From JANXQG01 sp037147235 (lineage in GTDB: Bacteria; Planctomycetota; Planctomycetia; Pirellulales; Thermoguttaceae): a stretch of DNA of 15,769 bases. Of the stretch, positions 14,058 through 15,769 are shown in pieces; position 1 is the first letter of the stretch; each line of letters opens with the position of its first letter. Made by a program: the position numbers and the translations under genes. A model generated the notes under the pieces. It did not search any database. It saw only the letters and a list, made by a program, of their open reading frames with translations, and was not told the DNA's origin. The stretch covers positions 1-15,769 of the forward strand of contig JBAWVO010000143.1 in the NCBI GenBank assembly GCA_037147235.1. Reading direction: 5' to 3'.

Positions 14058-15606
14058 AGCGCAATGCCTCCACGGGATGTAGTCGGGCCGCACGCAGCGC
14101 AGGCAACACGCTCGCCAGCATGGCAATGCCCAACGCTCCGGCAACAATCCAGGCCACCGTCTCCGGAAAGACGATCGTCGGAATTCGATAGAGATAATAG
14201 ATTTCCGGGTTGAACAGCGGGCGACCCATCATCCAGCCCAGACCGTCGGCGATCGGATTGATATAGTGTACGAATAAAAGCCCCAGGATCAGTCCCACGC
14301 CCGAGCCGACCAGGCCCAGCGAAAGCCCATAGGTGAGGAAGATGCCCATTACGCCGCGGCCCGAGGCGCCCAGCGACTTGAGGATGCCGATATCGCGGGT
14401 TTTTTCCACGACGATCATATAGAAGATCGCCAGGATGCCGAACCCGGCCACGGCGATGATTAGAAACAGCAGGATATTGAGGATGGTCGTCTCCATCTGC
14501 ACGGCCGAGAGTAACGCGCCCTGCTTGTCTCGCCAGGTTTCGACGCGGTAGATTCCGGGGGCAAACGCGGCTTTCAGCTTGTCGCGAACCGCGTTGCCGT
14601 CGGCACCGGGATGCAACTTTATCTCGATCGCATTCACATAACCGACGCCGGTGGAAGGATCGATCATGCCTCGCTGCCGCTGGAGCTCTTTGATCGGCAT
14701 GAAGATGAACATGCTGTCGTATTCGAGCATCTTGCTTTCGTAGAAATCAACAATCGTGAATTTGTCGCTCACGGCCTTGGGTGGCGCACCGGCGGTGGGG
14801 AAGGTGAGCTGGACATCCTCGCCCGGCAAGACGCGAAAGTGTTCTTCGCCGTTGGCCTTCCGATAGTTGGACATGGCGATGCCCATCACGACACCCACGT
14901 TCTGCTGCTTCGACGAGTCAAACATTTTGACCTGTTCCGGGAAGGGCTGACGTGCGAACGGGTCGGACGGCGTTTGACGCGCGGCAAACGGTTCGGGAGG
15001 CGGAACGGTCGAACCGATGGGTGGGGCGACCGGGGCGACACTTCTCATCATTTTCTCCTGCTCCGCCAGTTCTCGGGCCATGCGGCGGCGATTGCCCCAG
15101 CCGGCACTACGCATGTCCTCGCGCTCCTTCGTCGGGCCGTCGGCCAAGTGATCGCGGGTATCGAAGCCGTCTTCGCGCAGGTCAAAACTCATATCCTGGC
15201 GATTACCTGGATGCTGCAAGTACTTGGCAAAATCACTCACCCGACTCTGCGACTTCTCTTCGATGCCGATTACCTGGACCTGATTGGTCACCCAGGTGCC
15301 GCGCCATTGGTAGCTTAGCATGGCCGGCACAACGCAAATCGGCGTCATGCCTTCGATGTCGTCGCCGGCGATGCGGCGAATCTGTTCCATGTGCCAGTCG
15401 GGATCCCGCATGCCTTCCAGGGTTCCGCTTTCAAAGACCACATCGCATATTATGCCGCGGATACGCCCCTGCATCTCGCTGCTGAAGCCCGACATGACGC
15501 TATTGACGATGATCATCGTCATCACCCCCAGCGTGACGCTGATGATCGAAGCGAAGGCGATGTATCGCGTACAGAGGTAACGCCAACAGAGGACGAGTTT
15601 GTACAT
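14050..15606 (-). CDS. LolC/LolE-type ABC transporter permease
   Basis: A 518-residue permease with the MacB/LolCE layout. There is one N-terminal membrane helix (about 17-38), a large extracytoplasmic domain, then three helices at about 381-405, 427-452 and 486-506. ILKSLGASGRGVMGIFLTYG (coupling-helix region after VVEKTRDIGI) and the end LPALRAARLHPVEALRYE are family hallmarks. With the overlapping ATPase it would extract or move lipoproteins or other hydrophobic substrates at the inner membrane. The extracytoplasmic domain carries an insertion (about residues 150-235) rich in Arg, Glu, Pro and Met that looks disordered. The start is ATG 15604-15606. The leader is pyrimidine-rich (CCTTTCCTCCCCC) with no Shine-Dalgarno site. 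Confidence 0.9.
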   Translation of the reverse strand: MYKLVLCWRYLCTRYIAFASIISVTLGVMTMIIVNSVMSGFSSEMQGRIRGIICDVVFESGTLEGMRDPDWHMEQIRRIAGDDIEGMTPICVVPAMLSYQWRGTWVTNQVQVIGIEEKSQSRVSDFAKYLQHPGNRQDMSFDLREDGFDTRDHLADGPTKEREDMRSAGWGNRRRMARELAEQEKMMRSVAPVAPPIGSTVPPPEPFAARQTPSDPFARQPFPEQVKMFDSSKQQNVGVVMGIAMSNYRKANGEEHFRVLPGEDVQLTFPTAGAPPKAVSDKFTIVDFYESKMLEYDSMFIFMPIKELQRQRGMIDPSTGVGYVNAIEIKLHPGADGNAVRDKLKAAFAPGIYRVETWRDKQGALLSAVQMETTILNILLFLIIAVAGFGILAIFYMIVVEKTRDIGILKSLGASGRGVMGIFLTYGLSLGLVGSGVGLILGLLFVHYINPIADGLGWMMGRPLFNPEIYYLYRIPTIVFPETVAWIVAGALGIAMLASVLPALRAARLHPVEALRYE

Positions 15607-15619
15607 GGGGGAGGAAAGG

Positions 15620-15678
15620 GATTGGGAATTGGGGATTAGGGATTAGGAAAATCCGAAATCCGAATGACGAAATCCGAA
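15620..15678. repeat. Degenerate heptanucleotide units in the permease leader
   Basis: Units read in strict 7-bp steps: GATTGGG, AATTGGG, GATTAGG, GATTAGG (15620-15647), three A's, then ATCCGAA, ATCCGAA, TGACGAA, ATCCGAA (15651-15678). TGACGAA is a rotation of the complement of CATTCGT, the unit of the perfect array 40 nt further on. ATCCGAA differs from it by a few bases. An AT-rich segment (15679-15716) separates the two and could hold the operon promoter. Confidence 0.7.
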
Positions 15679-15718
15679 ACAATAAAGAAATACAAATGAG
15701 AGAAATTCAAAAACCTTC

Positions 15719-15769
15719 GTCATTCGTCATTCGTCATTCGTCATTCGTCATTCGTCATTCGTCATTCGT
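15719..15769. repeat. Perfect (CATTCGT)n array reaching the window end
   Basis: Seven perfect CATTCGT copies fill 15721-15769, preceded by a partial unit. The array is cut by the window end, so its true length is unknown. It lies about 115 bp upstream of the permease start codon, on the side from which the operon would be transcribed. It has no spacers and is not a CRISPR array. Confidence 0.95.

Noticed and set aside
15719..15769. CRISPR array
   Set aside because: The repeat unit is 7 bp with no spacers, so it is a simple tandem repeat.

Overview
The window most likely comes from a planctomycete (Pirellulales-like) chromosome, possibly a metagenome-assembled genome. I infer this from moderately high GC, many genes lacking a good Shine-Dalgarno site, a RAYT-type transposase beginning MPRTARASAGG, and intergenic DNA built from short palindromes and heptanucleotide units. 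No database search was possible. Family calls rest on motifs read in the translations.

Region 1-2050 is accessory or debris DNA with no intact gene. Positions 1-480 hold a dense array of small GC-rich hairpins. Positions 514-758 hold a short unidentified ORF remnant. Positions 903-1567 are a mosaic of three transposase fragments: IS91-like, IS110-like, then RAYT-like. Positions 1701-1912 look like a small free-standing transcription unit (promoter, nine-codon mini-ORF, hairpins, terminator). Two further inverted repeats follow.

Region 2055-9170 is mostly ordinary coding DNA. It has an L-fucose isomerase-family enzyme on the minus strand. Divergent from it is a lemA / M48 (HtpX-like) protease pair, the protease carrying a C-terminal TerB-like extension. 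Next comes an intact RAYT transposase behind a near-consensus promoter, with a REP/BIME-like hairpin pair just downstream. A membrane-anchored protein with one active and one degenerate GGDEF domain follows.

Region 9180-15606 is all on the minus strand. In transcription order it holds a LolC/E-type ABC permease and its overlapping ATPase, a branched-chain aminotransferase (ilvE), a DedA-family membrane protein, and a 700-residue protein with four S1 domains. The permease and ATPase form one export unit. ilvE and dedA are 16 nt apart and probably cotranscribed. The S1 gene has its own candidate promoter and a TTG start, and is separated from dedA by a second REP-like family.

The most interesting non-coding signals are the 1-480 hairpin array, the orphan transcription unit at 1701-1912, the RAYT with its adjacent BIME, and the heptanucleotide-phased DNA at 13163-13281 and 15620-15769. 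The last runs off the window end as seven perfect CATTCGT copies.
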